Positions 47,801-57,100 of a stretch of 64,000 nucleotides of DNA are shown here, in pieces. This stretch comes from Leptomonas pyrrhocoris (taxonomy: Eukaryota > Euglenozoa > Kinetoplastea > Trypanosomatida > Trypanosomatidae), in contig NW_015438359.1 in NCBI RefSeq assembly GCF_001293395.1, positions 620,001-684,000 of the forward strand, read 5' to 3'. The stretch's first letter is position 1. Each line of letters starts with the position of its first letter. The position numbers were made by a program, and so were the translations under genes. A model generated the notes under the pieces. The model saw only the letters and a list, made by a program, of their open reading frames with translations. It did not search any database and had not been told where the DNA came from.

Positions 47801-48380
47801 GCAGAGAGGGATAGAAACCGTGGACGTGCAGGCAGGCGCGGCGTTGGGTGTACCGCAGCCGCAGCAGAGCCGAGCTTCGAAAGGCCTCTTTCGACTTGCT
47901 GCGGGTGTGTGCGAGTGCAGGATGGACCACCTCCTGTCGGTGGAGACTCGCCGACGTCTGGTCGCTTTCCTCGGACGGCTCCGCCACACGTACAGAGCCA
48001 ACAGCCAGCTTCGGCGAGGGCGAAGTGAAAGCAGGGCGTGTGTGCGCCTGCACGTTGACAAAGGAAGGCGCCGGCGGTGGTGGTGCGCTTGGTGTGGTGC
48101 CGTCGGCAGCAGGCTCCAGCAGAGTGGCGAGCGGCACCGGCTCATTGTGCCAGTGACGGCCGACACTATTTTTTCTGTCTAGAGAGCTCGCTGCTGCCGA
48201 GCACGGTGAGGGGGCTTCTGGTGAGGCGACATGCGCAGAGGGAATGTGAACGTAGCCGAAGAGGTGCAGCACCGGGCAGCGTGCGGATACGCGGCGAAAG
48301 ACGGGGGAGAGCGTCACGTCACCCAGCTCCTCTTGTGGCTTCTCGAGAGAGTGTGCGATGGACACCACCTGGAAGTACAT
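38811..48380 (-). CDS. REV3: DNA polymerase zeta catalytic subunit REV3 (3189 aa)
   Basis: Family B translesion polymerase that extends past lesions with REV7. The N-terminus has 'CPVLHLFGYVHI' and, after an inserted linker, 'ACLHVHGFYPSLLLPQY', the conserved REV3 N-terminal domain. A long low-complexity region (about 330-1700) follows. The exonuclease-like domain (about 1750-1960) lacks the DxE metal ligands ('LEVLLNRR'), as in REV3 proteins that do not proofread. Polymerase motifs are intact: 'DFRSLYPSIIIAYN' (about 2360), 'KMLANVTYGYTAA' (about 2480) and YGDTDS (about 2532). The C-terminus carries CysA (CIVC ... CTRC) and CysB (CANC ... CVSIDC). In CysB 69 residues lie between the two pairs, far more than the roughly 10 usual. 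Size is close to human REV3L (about 3130) and twice yeast. The next gene upstream is YceI-like. Confidence 0.93.
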   Translation of the reverse strand: MYFQVVSIAHSLEKPQEELGDVTLSPVFRRVSARCPVLHLFGYVHIPSAHVASPEAPSPCSAAASSLDRKNSVGRHWHNEPVPLATLLEPAADGTTPSAPPPPAPSFVNVQAHTRPAFTSPSPKLAVGSVRVAEPSEESDQTSASLHRQEVVHPALAHTRSKSKEAFRSSALLRLRYTQRRACLHVHGFYPSLLLPQYNRSVSADQLAAQLETVVLRVLSKQGVFVPGQQLVHDVRVVHRYNVYGYRPHAYAFYLVELVDPNVQQKVMEVLQSTREVGGRQWQLYDAHMKYHTQFMVHWRINGIAPFPLPVPRCHVRLPTAAELRHRFNPPSSSSSDEDSGGSEDAPYKSEWKRRNASSSQGVHGSGVAEGFPYAGLPFQRFWRPDELDRLTTAEVEMDVCARDLGEPGEGDAAAAEGGAPSSPSHRTETADVTGNGVVRRGGVSAGDNLSYTRRSIRRYFKEHGVADALRVADTIAVERHRHAAALSASVPAREDASASAAVLRYGNVVQIQRADPTVQWMRHRMLEYLEQRRASAAAAAAAANPSKWKAEGGDDDDAAESGLKGVSVKLSPAPPLSVALVDSSTVPFAGLAPAMTAAQQQEQRAIRAQMVAEYSKPGGGHRRHTTVQTYSERRVLVPALQPTFAEMGADAVTATGRGSRPSCSAYGTADNKAEQTTGNARYIGFSADSLQLSPSQDTATPSAVAAITAEQTAGFGVVLQPWLRGMSAPDVKEVEMAATQDLMAALVARSSVSLGTAEAEHRASSPHPPVAQGAEKKGEEGEAAHHTCSSSSAFFSEPHRRSQLSAAEEVDAQLQLKRSAVDAGTPPVDAASDAVDHKGVASQQSSWFSQLSWSSDSSFSSSGREATAAAADVVAAAKREKDRDATAKSDLKVSLGSVAQKSQPPLEAAELAKAELLFGQADRQRQRPRKVEDEEDVKSPRDLPTQNLGRLSACLCDPISGSDRAERHGDARLSPLCFPRDVDATTGSTPPLSSSGASEHQSCKREAGVTRQARCCSSPRTSESATTRHTVGDCVAFVRVHPPHQHEQFSSHAFSARGVDDTTVCEVLAAARIAQVAADTVALRWFLQLSETHLAEDEAALVRRGAWIRRTRCMHVPRTPNNERPNPTENPVQLGEMLLGDAVDVVPASVLEEDALPSALAYAAARSAPTQRLLVDHDVPHKSMSVDHRVQSLHGAPHEGRNEESEEGTVHVWPVHCCIDAHSYRSCNSKWQRRRSQFPPLRILCRYQYVIHARVLTAVTSDLFTSSSVVPNPRRLTTQDRSFAGMAARRLHSSKTHSGTVNTSTHPSTEVAGALLRSPASRPSQRSSTHPRTSRVLFTQPERLTLSDDGDADVRDGGKEGFPVSATSRPPLEGDVDLELGTSRKDEGAEEEDDAQRVSTCGSGDGAEGEGEDTLLFPSSASSSSSSSGGGGPPQRMSSHKKRDRKRARFEGVGSLASSSAQTALHHTRPSQLLRSAEGSSFAANPSRKRRSRGHYRVSTLRMPAHSFMVGAVRIQRSVHADTRHAADVLQSQEQLRWRRYSAAMEDEDARRGRESSGVIGPAVSFSNASLVDEEESIAGDARLPSDGLASVSHPAQPNRDSTRANEEAQREVLINSSSASSSPLQHTVRDTADVARDAVSSFSSVASADSAAASEASSVEAVGVVTASQRTFLQLFRQPAPSDAKMRMGGTVLQTGGSLGPAVDGVPRWFRVTASACGEEEEGEEKQRRGGVAHKVAALPARNLPPTLASDGVRMRVSAVTWPYMAPTPPPREGNPSHHALYEPVEGPQLVACTSEGEPAATAPPRSTAPAPRETKSASHVPALSLSLTQQPQHHLQCLLRVQYLEVLLNRRPGEALVSTSNVLAVALGQASTAADGSIGIRVFRVAPTPREEEKEVGRSSGATKATPISPPELPLFGLCSPVQVVTVSDEAALLTCVRDEILAYDPDVLLSWEGYKYGLGYLALRYRTVLKRSLAADLSRIRQHHGYPPRPATTARTEGHQPTKARDVDGSEGGRGVLRPAAASVLSDPRHLHTLQEARRVATGDARATNVMTGDVLREAEGASAARVQFPTAPPPIVPPAPSPSTSSSSSASSTVLSDDVEQDGDEVDEDDAQDGGATPSGFRAPNNINSGGGTTRIGGWRPGGGWGNHHQQQQQQSHQPYGAGSSGTTARSTRSSASESADAAAAYSRRFGANVHITGRICTSFGKDLRKDVKMPSYALPMVHAELFGQPLPYFTDTYLAALFHSTADPGEHQAALRYLATRVAAPHRIACKLHWFTKLLEFSRMYGILTEEVLTRGSQFRVEATLLRLAHPLRYAMLSPSLMQVHRQPRIECIPLVMQPKADLYRRDDPIVVLDFRSLYPSIIIAYNLCYTTCLGMVQPTAHGRLGVLADFTQPDSLLAELLPDDGAQHDGVVFTPNGAMFVATSTRVGLLPQMVQAVLDTRFEVQASFKHIAVPMQDTAMQQRLQEQQLALKMLANVTYGYTAASFTGRMPCVDLAEAIVSLGRQTLERAVALIHSTAAWRAEVVYGDTDSLFVRLHGRTLSEAFIVGQQMADAVTQSNPSPIRLQFEKVLSPCLLLVKKRYAGYMWTSPTQTSPTFLAKGIEVVRRDQCPATAQLVHRMLRLLFDGCTAATLKHVYYTAMEKVQAGAVNPLQCIFRRAVKLGRYGRAGDGHLPLAARLALAQMETDVTETPYWGERLPYVVVRSTHSIGHLTDQVLHPAHLLYLQDKHSLDASYYITRNINSSLDRMFYLVGISFAQWYQTMPRRRTAHAALLNLPTFMKAQEQQVKTPEGSRPPSAPPPPPPPHLRSRTSGSDPQGARLHLASQLALHMQQLLRETIDPLFLLRRETHLCTVSTAVISDDDDNGEADAEGDRRNGSARSSPPPPPVEVEDLTRPTVHEFVDVEQLMATQRAGLPSAAAAVAAGGDSRLKPPRRAEHSHSRRRRCRDAKADGSGVTLDTFYPRTLCIVCEKEAVSLDDVRRQREVLQRVVNTLGHGAGGAEADGGGVGEQVTRSHDRAHAAADGETEAGHAFAATTPLQLPPICTRCWSDPCALYLHVQARCCTVGRQLDTLHHICANCIGSGGDWGAPAHALFTAAMPDMEDMDAFSPVRVRGGTEGSAAATTYSVGSVSRHLLFAAQLSARGVPHGCVSIDCAVGFEKKWVTEQWQQWQAVQRFLRGVM

Positions 48381-49448
48381 GAATGCTTATGGAAGTGCTG
48401 CTGCTGTGCGTCACTATTCGTCAGCTTCCTCTTTTTATTTGATTCTTGCGCCTCGAGGGGGTAGGAAGAGGGATCCATGCGAGAGGTGCCAATGAACGCG
48501 CAACGAAATCGGCTTTCCAGGAGCTGCAAATGATATCCGTGGAAAAGTGGAAAAACTCTAAACGATGGACCGCAACACTCCGGTCAATGAAACGTAATAC
48601 GCGAACAGAAGCAGGGTGCGCCACACTACGTGCGTAGATCGATGTTGGTGACGTGTTCTACAGATATTAATAATAATAATAATAATAAAAGGGAGGCGTA
48701 TTCGATCTTCTCGAGAAACAAAAAAAGAAAGCTCATGAACCGAGCCGATGAATTACAGCTGACCCATGTATGCGCGTCAGCGTTCCTTTATGATCGGCAA
48801 TGCCGTCATGCACGACTTGAGTGTGAGCAACAGAAGAATGTACCACACGTTGGGAGTTTTTTTTTTTAGCTGAGGAGTGCGTCCATCAGCGCATCTTCAA
48901 CATCGACCCACGCTCCTTCGCCCTCGTGTGATTGCGGGCAACGCAGGTAAAAGGCTCGCAATACGCGCGGCACCACCGTTGAGAGCAACGCAAAGAGCTT
49001 CGTTCAAGGCACAGAGAATGGTGCGAATTGACAAGAAAACGGGGCAAAGATATCAGCAGTAAAAGAGAAGAGAAAAGAAAGAGGTTTAACGTTTTCTAGA
49101 TATATCACGGCGGTGCAAATCGCAGGAGTTTAGGCGAAAGCGACGAGCAAATTTGTTAGCCGCCGCTTTACGCACATCGGTGAATGCAACACAAGGCTTC
49201 TCTTTATTCAAATACATCGCTTCGGTGACCGTTCCTTTTTTCCTTCCGACGGTAACGCCACAGTTCCCCCCCCCCCCTCTCGTGCGGATTTGATGCGTTC
49301 CTTTGCGTTTTTTCACACACCACGTCAGCACAATGTACGTCATCTTACAATTGTCACCGACACCCCGCACAGGAGCGCGCTCCGCTCGCTGCACGCTGAC
49401 CCATTCCTGCCACACACATGCCACACTTCGGTCCTCCTACAGTCGACT
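48381..49448. other. Intergenic region between YceI-like gene and REV3
   Basis: Includes a TAA repeat (48666-48688), a plus-strand T12 run near 48857-48868, and a minus-strand pyrimidine tract near 48712-48731 that could feed REV3. The minus-strand frame 49086-49424 runs through a poly-C/G stretch and has no domain. Confidence 0.45.
48666..48688. repeat. (TAA)n short tandem repeat
   Basis: Seven to eight TAA units in the REV3 5' flank. On the transcribed strand the units read TTA. Confidence 0.8.
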
Positions 49449-50009
49449 CTACAGCTTCAGAACCTTGGCCGGCATACGCGTCTCCACCTCCACCGTGTCC
49501 GCCTCCGAGAACAGCCCCATCCAAAGCTTAAACGGCGGAACGTGGAACTCGCTCATCTTCACTGGGCAGCGCACCACCAGCTCGGCCCCCTCAACCGCCT
49601 TGGTGCACTGAATCGGGTGGCTCTCGCCGTGCAAGTGAAGCGCCCCCTGCACACTGTCCTCCGTGTTCGCTGCCACATCGAAGGTGATTAAGGGGTACCG
49701 AGAAACGTTCAGCACGTAGCTCCGCGTCCGCCGGATCAGCCGCTCCACCTCCGAGAAGGTCAGCGGCAGTCGCTCAAACCGGGAAGGCATGTGCACCTCA
49801 CACTGCGGCATCAACGAGTCCGCCTCCACCACCACCTGCTGCAGCTGTCGCTCACGGCGATTGACAAGGAAGGAGAAGCGATCCACTCTGAAGCGGAGAG
49901 GCCGGCCCAAGTAGCGGCCCAGCAGTCCAGCGGGCAGCACGTAAACGTACATGTCGACGTCTCTCAGCTCATTGCTGCTCGACATACGCTTCTCCGACCA
50001 GTTGAGCAT
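49449..50009 (-). CDS. YceI-like lipocalin-fold small protein (186 aa)
   Basis: Small soluble protein whose C-terminal half looks like the YceI family, a beta-barrel that in bacteria binds polyisoprenoid chains. The segment 'YPLITFDV' followed by 'VQGALHLHGESHPIQC' fits the family's 'yPtitF ... v.G.Ltl.G.t.pv' pattern (about residues 108-135). The next strands ('AELVVRCPVKMSEFHVPPFKLWMG' split across about 140-165) match the position where YceI has a 'ftinRsdfGi' strand, though the Arg-Ser-Asp residues are not conserved. No signal peptide is seen, so unlike bacterial YceI it is probably intracellular. The start may be Met1 (50009) or Met9. Ligand and role unknown; a chance resemblance of a beta-rich protein cannot be ruled out. 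Confidence 0.65.
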   Translation of the reverse strand: MLNWSEKRMSSSNELRDVDMYVYVLPAGLLGRYLGRPLRFRVDRFSFLVNRRERQLQQVVVEADSLMPQCEVHMPSRFERLPLTFSEVERLIRRTRSYVLNVSRYPLITFDVAANTEDSVQGALHLHGESHPIQCTKAVEGAELVVRCPVKMSEFHVPPFKLWMGLFSEADTVEVETRMPAKVLKL

Positions 50010-50612
50010 CGGGAGGGGGTGCTGTGCGACGATAAGGTATCTTCAATAGATTTACGAGTGTAGTCGACGGAGTAATAGACAGAGGAGAAGGAGCAGGAGT
50101 GCGATTGGAGTTCATTGCCGGTGTGGCCGTCCGGATTGAACTCGGCGAAAACAACACAAAGTAGAAAAGGAACGGCGATCCTCGCCACCCACTTTTCGTT
50201 GGGGCGTGCCCTGCTCTTGCGACGGACTCCATTCACGCATACGAGGTCACAGTAGCGTTCACGCAGTCCATAATACAAGGAAGTTTGCCGCCGCGTTAGA
50301 GAGGGGAGTGCCGCATGCACACACACACACATGCCCCTTACAACATTTCCTGTGAGGCACAAAACGATCGCAGCTTAGTCCCACCGTTTCTGCAACGTCG
50401 CCGTTGTTCCCTACGTGTGTGTGGGTGTATATAAATATATATTTTTTGTTCGCTTCTCCGAGAGTGTGTTACGCACTTCCTTTACATAACAAAAGAGAAG
50501 CCAGGATCTTTACAACACGAAAGAAGAACGTTAAAATAGGCTATACATCTCAGGTCGAAACCACCACAGAGGGAAAGAGGCTCAAAGGGCCTCTTTTCAA
50601 CGGCCCCGTCCG

Positions 50613-50635
50613 ATATATATATATATGTATATATA
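50613..50635. repeat. (AT)n microsatellite
   Basis: About eleven AT units with one G substitution. Confidence 0.8.
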
Positions 50636-50856
50636 CAATGACTTTGTACATTTGAATGTGGCACGCCCACACAACAACAAAGAAGGAGGGGATACATCAA
50701 CGTTGCCTTCTAAGTTAGATGCGCTCCCAACAGCATGGGAGGGGAGGGGGGATGTGCTACTCTTGTCGTGGTGCGCGTTTCGCTCTTCGTGCAGCGCAAG
50801 TGCTTCACCAAATAGATTTGCCGTCTAGGCGTCGCACTCGCAACCTGCACCGCGCA

Positions 50857-50884
50857 ACACACACACACACACACAGACACACAC
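50857..50884. repeat. (CA)n microsatellite
   Basis: About thirteen CA units with one G substitution, in the gap downstream of the dynein gene. Confidence 0.85.
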
Positions 50885-51136
50885 ATCTCTCACGCTTCGG
50901 AACCATCTAAATACACACACAGACAAAGGACGTCCTCTAAATTCCAAAAACAACCTTAACAAAAAAAAACACCAACAGAGAAAAACGCTGATCGGCACGG
51001 CACTTTGCACCTCCGTGGGAGCCACATGAATAGATGTGTGTACTCCAAACAACCAAACGAAGCTGAGAAAATCAAAAAAAAGAAAGAAAGAAAGCATCAG
51101 TTCAGCAGACCAACTCCCCAAGCAGGCTCACGTATG

Positions 51137-54100
51137 TTACTCATCGGTGGAGAGCAACAACGCCGTCCCGCGCTTCGTGTACGTCTCCGGCACCGCGTCA
51201 CCAGAATCCAAGTCCACCGCCACCACGTAAGAGGGACGTTCACGCATGCCTGTACGCACGGGGTACATGTACAGCGGGCACTCATACACGCTCACCGGCT
51301 TCGGCTTCCCGGTACGCAGCTTCGGCTTGAAGTGAATCACCGGCATCGCCACAATCAGCTCCATCGGCCGCGGCTCACAAAGCGTGTTCGCGTCGGCACT
51401 CCAGCCCGCCCCCTCGAGGAAGATTCCGCGCACGTAGGCGCCCTTCTTGGGTCGGTGTGCGATGGCGCGTTCCTCGCTGGGCAGGATGGCGTACTCCCAG
51501 TCGTACTGATCAATCGAGATCTGGTCGCGCCGCGCCTGTTGCTGCTGCAGCGACTTGAGGAAGCCGGTCGGGTACGTGAAGCCGGAGAGCCAAAAGACTG
51601 TCGGCGTGCGCTGACTCCACAGCCGCATCTGATCGATGCGCTCCACCAAGTCCACCGCCCAGCTGGCGAGGGGTTTGAGGCTCGGGTAGGCGCTCATCCA
51701 CGGCGGTGGCACACGACCCAGCAGCAGCGCGTTAAAGATGGTCTCCAACTCCTCTGACATGACAATCTCGCCCTTCACCGCACGGCGCAGCTCCGCCTTT
51801 TGACGGTGGATCTTCTGCAGCAACACGTTGTACCGCTGCACTTCTTGTAAGAGGCACGTATTCAACGCGTTCTCGCGATCGCCCTCGGTGTACTCGTAAA
51901 TGGCGGCGTAGTCCAACAGACCCGGTGTGGCCGCCTTGCTCGGCTCCTCAATCGACGCCAGAATCTCCAGGCACCGTTGTTCCTGCGTCACCACCTGCGT
52001 CGCACCGCCACCGCCGCCGCCACCGCCGCCATCCCGCACGAGCGTCGTGTTGACGTTGATGAGCGAATCGAGCAGCGCGGTGGACTCCGCAATGCGACTA
52101 GCAATATCTGCGTTTGCGTGCTGACCGAACGCCTCCGGTGGGTCAGTGATGGGCAGCTGGGCGCAGTGGTTCTTGTACGCCTGCAGCGTGTTGCAGTCAT
52201 CCGGGATGTAGTACTCCTCGGCCGACGCGAGGGGGTAGCGGTCCTGCGAGATCACCTCCGGGCACATGTACTGGGCCATGTACGTGTTCAGCACCCGACG
52301 GTCCCAGTCGTCCGTCACGCGCCCGCCGTACGAGGCTTCCGCGATGAGGTAGCGTATCGTCACAAACGGCACGTCTTCGACGGCGTCGGAGTGCATGTGG
52401 TCAATGTAGAGCTGAATGATGTTCTCCGACACCTCAAAGTCTGACGAGGTGAAGTCATAGAGGACGTTGTAGCCGAGGGTGCCGTACTTGCGCCGCTCCA
52501 GCAGCACGCTGTGGAAGAAGCACAGGCTGAAGAGCAGATTGCGGTAGATGAGGGGGTGCTCGGCGCTGCGGTTTGCCAGATCGTCCTCCGAGAAGGTGTT
52601 ATACAGCCGCTGCATATTCGCCTTAATGCCCTTCGGCGGCTCCGTCGTCATCTTGATGGATCGCTGCAGCACCCCAATCGGGAACTGCGGCGTTGGCACC
52701 GAGCTCAGCCACAGCCGGAAGTCGCGGTGCGGGTTCTGCTCGCAAATCACGTCGATGATCTTCTCCAGCTCGACCAGCCACGACACCATTAGGTGGCAGT
52801 TGGCCAGGAACACCCACCCGCCCGTCTGGCTGTACTCCTGCAGGGCCCGCTTCGCGTTGTCGCCCTGCCCTTGTCCTAGCGCGAGCACCTTCAGCTGACG
52901 GCTCTCCCGCTGCGCGAGCACCTGCAGCTGCGTCGTGGGGTCGACGCCGGTGGACAGCACGAAGATGAGCGGGATCGTGTTGGTGCTCTCGTCGTAGGTG
53001 TCCTTGAGGTTGAAGGCTGGCGGGTCAACGAACTGGCTGCCCAGCTTCTCCTCGATAAACTCGTAGACCATAAAGACCAGCCGGTCGGGGCGGAGGCAGC
53101 GGGTGAAGATCATGCGCTGCAGCGCGTTCTTCCCGCAGCGGGCCTCCCACTCCTCTGGCAGCGTCGACTCCTCGGGACGCTCCAGCAGGTACCATTTCTT
53201 CCACTCCTCGGCGTGCTGCTCAAAGTGCGCGGCGATGCCGTGGAACGCACTGAGGCGGTCGAGCTCCAAGATGTGGTCCCACGCACGCTCGGACAGCCAC
53301 CCCGTCGCCGGGTTCGGCACGCGGCTCTGCTTGTCCACGATCTGCCCGCCACGCATCATAAAGACGTACTCCTCCAAGTTCACGTGCCCCTGCGCTTGCA
53401 GGATGCGCATCGTCATATGGAAGGCGAAGAGCAGCTTGTGTTGCTCGAAGAGGCCGCGGCAGGTGTTGTTGTACACCGCAGCTGTGTGCCACTCATTCAG
53501 CGTCTTGATGCGCTCGTCCATGGTGTGTGACACGATCTTCTCCGACGAGCGACGGATGCTGGTCTGGAAGAGCTGAATGTAGGAGTCCAGCGCAAACTGA
53601 TACATGCTGTCAATGGCGCCTAGGTCGGCGAGGACGAAGAAGAGAATGGACGCCCGCCGCGCGCACTCGCGGTACTCCTCGCGGGCCTCGCGGATCTTCA
53701 CGGAGGTGATCTCCGCCTCCTGCAGCTGCGTCTGAATATTCGCCGCGGTCACCTTAGCAGTCTGCAGCGTCTCAATGAGACGCTGATTTTCGAGCAGTGA
53801 CACCTGCGAGATGGACAGCAGATCGAGAATGTCCTCCTCCAGCTGCTTCATGTCCTTCTTCGCGGCGGCCGTGTGCAGAATGAGCTGCTCGTTTTCGTGC
53901 TCCAGCTCGGGCTTCTCCTTCTCTACAACGATCTTCAGCAGCTGCTCCTCTAATCCCTGCTCCTTCACCGCGAAGTTCAACAGGCACACCTTCGTGCACG
54001 TCTCCGGCGTGTAGTGCGGGTTCGGCAGTCGAGTGGTGATGTACAGCTTGAAGCCCTCCTTGAACTCCACGAAGTTGTCGCCGACCTTCACGAGCTTGCG

Positions 54101-57100
54101 GGTGCCCTTCATGATGAAGGATCGGGACATGATTGGATCGAGCAGGGGGTCGATCTCTTCCAGCACATCCTGCAGCAGCAGCGGGCAGCCAAACTGAATC
54201 GCGTACTCGACCGTCTTCTGGAAGTCCGGCTGCTTCGGATCAATCACCTTCAGTCCGTTGTCCCGCTCCATTCGCTTCACCCACTTGATGGCCTGCTGCT
54301 GCGGGTCGATCATGAGGGGGTAGCGGGGGCCGTACACCACCATCGCGCCATTCTCTTTGCTGAACTCATCGCCGGGCAGCCCGGCCTGCTGCCAGTCGCG
54401 CACCTCCGTCGGGTCCGCCAAGAAGTCCACAAAGTCGTAGTCGCGGTTCAGGGGCAGCTGCACCCGCTTCACCTCCTTCAGCCAGCTCAGCCACAGCATC
54501 TGGCGATAATCCGCCGTAAAGGCACCGCAGTAGCACATGAATGCGCACGCGAGCAGTGTGTCGCCGTTTATATTCTCTAGTGCGGCATCGAAGCGGGCGA
54601 TCGACTGCGTCCAGCGGCCACGCTCGCCCTCCAGACCGTCGACGATGATCTCGGCCTTGTTGAGCTTATCCTGGGTGGCGCGTGCCTCGGCCATAAGCCG
54701 GTTCTTCTCCGCGATGTTCGCCTGCAGATCCGTCTCCAGCTGCTTCACCTCGTCCATAATCTTCTGCAGCTTCTCCTCCTTCTGGCGAAGCATCTCCTCC
54801 TGCGCCCGCACCTTCTGCTGCGCGTTTTCGTTCTTCACAATTTTGGGGTGCACCTCCTTGTAGATGTTGCCGTACTTGTAAATCGCAATCACCCACTGAC
54901 AGAGGCCGCCGGCCGCCTTCGACACCGCACTCGCGGCGGCCGGCGTGAAGTCGTTGCGCTTCACGTACTTCTCCAACGCGTTGAGCAGCTTCTGATCCGT
55001 CATGTCGTGCGACTCGTGGTAGGTCTTGAGCATGTCGATGAACTTCGGCTCGCTCAGCGACTTCTTCGCCTCGTCCCAGTCGAGCTTGCGGTGCAGCGCC
55101 GTCTGCACGGCCTCCATCACCGTTCGAATCATCGCCGCGGGCGTCTTGTACGACTTAACTTCGTTGATGTCGCTCTTGTCCAGCTTATCCAGCGCCGCCT
55201 GAGCCTCCAACAAGGTGGGCATGGCGCGGTCCAGGTCGTTCTGCGCCTCCGCCAGATCAACCAAGGCGGCGCGCTTCGTCTGCTCAATCTTCACCTTCTC
55301 CGACGCCACGAGGGTCTGCTGCTCCTCGGCGATGTGCTGGCGGGCCTGGATGCTCTCCGTTGCCTTGCTGACCTCGGCGGACTTCTCCTGCAAGCGCGCG
55401 TCTTGCACCTTCAGTTCCTCCCGCATCTCACTCACCGTCACCTTCGTCTCCTCCAGCTTCGACATACCGTTGGCGAGCTTGTCGCGCTGCTCCGTGATGC
55501 TGACCTTCTTACTCTGCAGCATCGTGCGGAAGCCGCGGACCAGGTCGATGAAGGACGACGGCGTGACGTATGTGTGGCGGTGGATCTGCTCCCGCATCTG
55601 CTCCGCCCGTTGGTTTGTTGTGTCGTGCAGGTAGACGAAAAGGTCGCTGATCGTCTCGAGCAGCGCATCCGACTCCTCCTCCCTCCGCGAGTCGCGCAGG
55701 TGCCGCAGACCGACCTCCTTCAGCGCCTCATTCGGCCACGCGTAGTACCAGTCAATGGAGGTGCACGAGACCAGGGCAGGGAACTGCCGCAGCCGCACGT
55801 AGAAGAGGCGGTGGGCCGGCGACATGGCGATCACGAGGTGCAGGTGCTGACGTGCTTGCCGGATAAAGAAGTTGTAGAGCTCATCGGAGGTGTCGCGGCA
55901 GCCGTTCAGCAGAGCCAGCTTGCGCACATCGTCGTTGATCTGCTGCACGTCGTCCTTCACAAACAGGTTCGGTACCTCGCCGGCGGACAGCATGTTGTTC
56001 AGGTCTTCCAAAAAGGACGTCTCCACGAGTTGGGTGTCGGCAATGTAGAACACCTTCTGCTGACGCTTGACACCGCAGGCACGGTAGAGGGTGCGCAGGT
56101 CGTCGTGGAAGCGATCCTGGTCGTACTTCTTGTGGATCTCAATCGTGAACATGGTGTAGCCGGCGAGGTAGGTGGCCAGCCGGCTCAACGAGTTGCGTCC
56201 GCTGCCGCCGAGACCCACGAGCAGCGCGTTGCCCTGCGGCTGCCGCAGCACGCGGTGAATGCGGCACAGGTGCTCCAGCGCATCCGCGAAGAAGACGATG
56301 TTCATCGGCCGCGCGCCCGGCTCTGCGTTGTAGTTCGCCAGGCCCTCCTCCACAATCTGCCGGAGCTGCTCCAGCGAGGGGACCAGCTTGTACTTCGCCA
56401 TCTCGTCCTGCTCCCCGTCCAGGAAGTCCACAAAGATGGGATTTTCGTTCTCCGACACGGTCTGGTTCTTCAAATGGCTGGAGCGGGCCTTGAGCATGTT
56501 GGCCCACTTCGTCTGGAAGGAGTTGTTCAGCCGCTCGTTCAGGAGCTGCTTGAACCACACCTTGTCCGCGGGGTCGTTCATGCGATCCGCAAAGACGCGC
56601 TGAGACTCGTGTACCCACAGTGCCACCAGCTGCTCCTTGCTCGTGAGGGCCTCGAGGTAGCAGCCGTAGATGCCCTGGAAGACCTTGCTGAGGTCGCGTA
56701 AGCTGAAGAGGTAATGGGACTTGCTCGGAATTGGTAGCAGGTCGGTGGAGACCTTCATGTACACCTCGATCGTTGCGCGCACGATGGCGTCGACGTAGCC
56801 CTTCAGATCCGCGTACGGTGCGAAGCGGTGTCCCAGAATGGAGGAGAAGATACTGACGAGCACCGTCTCCGCCGGGAAGGCGATGTTAAACACGTTCAGC
56901 TTGCTCAGCAGACGCTCCGTGATGTCCGGGCGGCCGTAGGTCATGCAGCACAGCAGCTGCATGTCGTTGACCAGCCGCTTAGACCGCGAGGTGCGGTCGT
57001 ACCAGTACCCGTTGTCCATCCACTGCCGCAGCAACTCCAGCGGGGGCTGCGCACCGAAGATTTCCTTGGCCGGCATGTTCAGGTCCTCAATCAGGCACAC

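Larger units (their letters stand above)
50010..51136. other. Intergenic region between dynein and YceI-like genes
   Basis: Contains a TA repeat (50613-50635), a CA repeat (50857-50884) and a purine run near 51066-51095. Minus-strand frames here (50482-50700, 50825-51121) are translations of these repeats and pyrimidine tracts. No supported gene. Confidence 0.5.

Noticed and set aside
54848-56701. 617-codon plus-strand open frame
   Set aside because: Lies wholly antisense to the dynein stalk and AAA4 region. It is Leu/Arg/His/Val-rich as expected from reading GC-rich coding DNA backwards, and has no domain.
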